Assembly: GCA_963710495.1 (NCBI GenBank)
Contig: CAVQAI010000012.1
Span: 496,001 to 560,000 of the forward strand
DNA length: 64,000 bases
From: Bog-756 sp963710495
GTDB taxonomy: Bacteria > Actinomycetota > Acidimicrobiia > Acidimicrobiales > RAAP-2
Reading direction: 5' to 3'
Numbering within the stretch: position 1 is the stretch's first letter; each line of letters opens with the position of its first letter. This document shows, piece after piece, positions 61,582 through 64,000 of the stretch. The notes beneath the pieces were generated by a model, which did no database searches, was not told where the DNA came from, and was given only the letters and a program-made list of their open reading frames with translations. Position numbers and translations under genes: made by a program.

Positions 61582-62337
61582 ATGCATCTCACTGCCCAGG
61601 GGGACCACGGATGGCGGCGTCGGGCCAACCCACTCCGACGGTGGTTGCTCATCGGATCACTCGGCGCGATCGTGGTCCTCGCCGCCGCCTGCAGTTCGAG
61701 CGCGTCCTCCCCGACGTCGACCGCGCTCAAGCAACGGACGGCCAGCGCCCGCACGACGGCCGCCGTCGTGTCGGCCAAATCGGTTGGTTCTCTGGGCACC
61801 ATCCTGGTCGATCAGTCCGGGCTCACGCTCTACCGGTTCTCGCCGGACGGCACCGGCAAGAGGACCTGCACGGGCGCCTGCGCCATGACCTGGCCGCCCT
61901 TGACCGTGTCGTCCCCGCAGGTGACAGCCGGGAACGGGGTCACCGCATCCGCGCTCGGGACCATCACCCGACCCGACGGATCGCTGCAGGTGGCGTTCAA
62001 CGGCATGCCGCTCTATCGCTTCAGCGGGGACAAGAAGGCCGGCGACACCGCCGGGCAGGGTGTGGGCGGGACCTGGTTCGTGGTGCCGGCCACCGCGGCT
62101 GCCGCTCCGACTCCGTCGACCAGCCCGACGACCGCGCCACCGGCGTCGTCTTCGACCACGTCCCCGACCTCGCCGGCGACCACACCGCACGTCGTGATGC
62201 CGGCACCCGCGGCCACCGCCCCGCCGGCCACCGCCCCGCCGGCCACCTCGCCCCCGGTCACTTCGCCCCCGGCCACCTCGCCCCCGCCGACATCACCGCC
62301 CACCTCCTCGCCGGGCGGAGGCGGATACGGCTACTGA
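61582..62337 (+). CDS. Secreted lipoprotein with COG4315-type repeat domain
   Basis: The protein has 251 aa. A basic start and hydrophobic segment lead to the lipobox VLAAAC (residue 37), so it is lipid-anchored. The domain has LYRFSPDGTGKRTCTGACAM followed by TWPPL and a second unit NGMPLYRFSGDKKAGDTAGQ, the pattern of the lipoprotein-15 family (PF03640) found on actinobacterial surfaces. The last 80 residues are Pro/Thr/Ser repeats (PPATSPP) ending GGGGYGY, likely a wall-spanning linker. GGAAGGA (61567-61573) precedes the ATG. Confidence 0.87.
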   Translation: MHLTAQGDHGWRRRANPLRRWLLIGSLGAIVVLAAACSSSASSPTSTALKQRTASARTTAAVVSAKSVGSLGTILVDQSGLTLYRFSPDGTGKRTCTGACAMTWPPLTVSSPQVTAGNGVTASALGTITRPDGSLQVAFNGMPLYRFSGDKKAGDTAGQGVGGTWFVVPATAAAAPTPSTSPTTAPPASSSTTSPTSPATTPHVVMPAPAATAPPATAPPATSPPVTSPPATSPPPTSPPTSSPGGGGYGY

Positions 62338-62350
62338 CCGAGCCCGGGGC

Positions 62351-63361
62351 ATGAACGCGGGAGCGGTGGTAGATGCGGGTCCCCTGGAGGTAGCGGGGGG
62401 TCGGCCCGTTCGGAGCAGCCGGGCGAGACCTTCGCCCCCGGTCGGGTCGCTGGCGCTCGCCGCTGCCGCCGCCGCGGTGGTCGGGATCGGGGTGGTCGCC
62501 CTGCAACGATCGGGAGGCGTGTCGGCGGGGCTGTCGGCCGGCCGGGCTGAGCTCCTGGCGCCCCCCGTCCTGCTGGTGGTCGCCGTGGTCATGGTGGCCG
62601 AGCGGCTGTGGCCGGCCGAGCCCCGGCCGTTCCTGGCCCGTGGCCATCTCCACGATGCCGGCTTCTTCGTCCTCCACGTGACGGTGGTCGTGGCGCTCAT
62701 GACGCTCTTCAGCGTGGCCTTTGCCTTCCTCCTCGAACACCGGGCGGTATGGCTGGCGGGCCCGTGGACCACCAGGCTGCCGACCGCGCTCGTGGTCAGC
62801 CTGACGTTCGTGCTCATGGATGGGGCCAACTGGGTCGCCCACTGGGCCGACCATCGGGTGGCTGCGTTGTGGCGGCTGCATGCCCTCCACCACTCCCAGG
62901 AAGAGCTGAGTGTGCTCACGTCCTTCCGGGCCCACCCACTCAGCCACCTGCCCGGCTTCCTGCTCGCGTCGGTCCCCGCCTTCGCCCTCACCGGACACCG
63001 GGGTGTCGCCCCCCAGCTGGTCATCGCGTACGTGTGCCTCGGCACCATTCCCCACGCCAACGTGCGTTGGGCCTACGGGCCCCTCGGGTGGCTGTTGGTC
63101 AGCCCCTCGTACCATCGCCTGCACCATGCGGCCGACGGCCCGGCGGGGATGAACCTCGGGGTGGTGCTCACCGGGTGGGACGTGCTCGCCGGACGCGCCC
63201 GATTCCCCGATCGGGGAAGACCGGTCCCGCCCACCGGGCTGGCCGGACGGCCCGTGCCGGTGGAACAGGAGCTCGAGTTCGGCGCACCCTTCCGCCCGCG
63301 GCTGCTGGCCGAGCAACTGTGCGACCCATTCCGGCGGCGGGCCGTGGCCGAGCGGTCCTGA
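62351..63361 (+). CDS. Fatty acid hydroxylase/sterol desaturase family membrane protein
   Basis: The protein has 336 aa. Several transmembrane helices carry the histidine clusters of the family: HWADH in NWVAHWADHRV, LHALHHSQEE, and SYHRLHHAADG, which bind a di-iron centre. The enzymes hydroxylate or desaturate lipid chains in the membrane using O2. It starts 13 bases after the lipoprotein stop and is probably co-transcribed with it. The C-terminal 50 residues are basic and cytoplasmic. Confidence 0.9.
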   Translation: MNAGAVVDAGPLEVAGGRPVRSSRARPSPPVGSLALAAAAAAVVGIGVVALQRSGGVSAGLSAGRAELLAPPVLLVVAVVMVAERLWPAEPRPFLARGHLHDAGFFVLHVTVVVALMTLFSVAFAFLLEHRAVWLAGPWTTRLPTALVVSLTFVLMDGANWVAHWADHRVAALWRLHALHHSQEELSVLTSFRAHPLSHLPGFLLASVPAFALTGHRGVAPQLVIAYVCLGTIPHANVRWAYGPLGWLLVSPSYHRLHHAADGPAGMNLGVVLTGWDVLAGRARFPDRGRPVPPTGLAGRPVPVEQELEFGAPFRPRLLAEQLCDPFRRRAVAERS

Positions 63362-63455
63362 CCGCTCCCATGCACCCGCTCCGTCCGGCCGTTGTCGGCA
63401 TTGCCGTGGCCCGGCCCCGGGCCGGCCCGATGGCCGTGCGCTACCGTCTCGCTCG

Positions 63456-64000
63456 GTGCCCGGCGAATCGACCTCCACCATCGTTCTCGTGCACGGGGCG
63501 TGGCACGGGGCGTGGTGCTGGGAGCGCGTCCTGGACGGCCTCGCCGCCCGTCGGATGCCGACGGTCGCCATCGACCTCCCCGGTCACGGCGACGATCCCG
63601 GCCCGATGGGTGATCTCCACACCGACGCCGAGCGGGTCCATCGGGAGCTCGGGGGACTGGCGCACCCGGTGGTGCTCGTGGGCCACTCCTACGGCGGGGC
63701 GGTCATCACCGAGGCGGGCGACCATTCCGCCGTCGGACATCTCGTCTTCCTCTGTGCCATGGCCCTCGACGAGGGCGAGTCCTGCATGGCCGCGGCCGGC
63801 GACATGCCGGGCGCGGCCGACATCTCCCATGAAGGCCGGCCGGACCTCGGGTCGGGCCTGATCATCTCGGACGACGGTTTCATCCGGTTGGAGCCCTCGC
63901 TGGCGGAGGCCGCGCTGTTCAACCAGTGCGATGCCGACACGACCTCGTGGGCGCGGTCGCGGCTCGGTCCCCAGCCGATGGTCACCCTTCAGCAAGCTCC
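63456..64000 (+). CDS. Alpha/beta hydrolase, 3' end outside window
   Basis: The first 181 residues are visible from GTG 63456 (VPGESTSTIVLVHGAWHGAW). VLVHGAWHGAWCWERV is the oxyanion-hole region and VVLVGHSYGGAVITEAG the nucleophile elbow (GHSYGG), with DLPGHGDDPG between. This is the esterase/salicylate-esterase-like type of small alpha/beta hydrolases. The catalytic Asp and His lie downstream of the window. The start codon choice is tentative, but a methionine start in this frame is not available nearby. Confidence 0.87.
   Translation, partial: MPGESTSTIVLVHGAWHGAWCWERVLDGLAARRMPTVAIDLPGHGDDPGPMGDLHTDAERVHRELGGLAHPVVLVGHSYGGAVITEAGDHSAVGHLVFLCAMALDEGESCMAAAGDMPGAADISHEGRPDLGSGLIISDDGFIRLEPSLAEAALFNQCDADTTSWARSRLGPQPMVTLQQA

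Overview
The window is 64 kb of high-GC DNA, most likely from an actinobacterium near the Acidimicrobiia. I infer this from the GC-rich third positions, frequent GTG starts, 4-base ATGA/GTGA gene overlaps, a tRNA gene with no encoded CCA, and protein types (cytochrome bd, DUF2252, SHOCT, class III cyclase-ATPase, Ser/Thr/Pro-rich lipoproteins). No 16S gene is present, so the taxonomy is an inference.

Left part (1-27 kb), mostly housekeeping and stress genes: the end of a CydC-type ABC transporter runs into cydAB (cytochrome bd oxidase). Then come a GH15 glucosidase-like gene, an FAD disulfide-type oxidoreductase, a truncated haemoglobin, a Baeyer-Villiger monooxygenase/SDR/amidohydrolase operon, a large secreted protein, DUF2252 and an aquaporin. 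An arsenic locus follows (arsR divergent from arsI-aqpS-arsC), with a readable promoter and overlapping inverted repeats. After it lie membrane proteins, a sulfatase and an ABC-2 exporter. Four genes between 5.3 and 13.3 kb are each broken by one apparent extra base.

Middle part (27-48 kb), accessory region: a toxin-antitoxin pair, SDRs, three TetR regulators, gene remnants and a catabolic cluster. Part of it (28-34 kb) looks lower in GC by eye. A family of intergenic repeats sits at about 27.8, 31.7, 37.0 and 48.1 kb. Each repeat carries a sequence resembling the 3' end of the tRNA-Ala(TGC) gene found at 48.2 kb, and three also carry its terminator flank. I read this as a mosaic island next to a tRNA gene. 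The catabolic cluster (37.2-45.6 kb) has an enoyl-CoA hydratase, a DAPDH-like reductase, a 2Fe-2S ferredoxin, a TetR regulator, a single-ORF fusion of a Rieske oxygenase alpha subunit with a cytochrome P450, and a double-domain CaiB/BaiF CoA-transferase. A shared operator-like sequence stands before three of its transcription units, so it looks like one regulon that oxygenates a hydrophobic acid, activates it as a CoA thioester and shortens it. The substrate is unknown.

Right part (48-64 kb), core-like: a 1109-residue cyclase/AAA-ATPase, divergent ppa and ppk1 (pyrophosphate and polyphosphate), an aldo/keto reductase, an L,D-transpeptidase, an amidase, an aldehyde dehydrogenase, a lipoprotein, a fatty acid hydroxylase-family protein, and the start of an alpha/beta hydrolase cut by the window edge.
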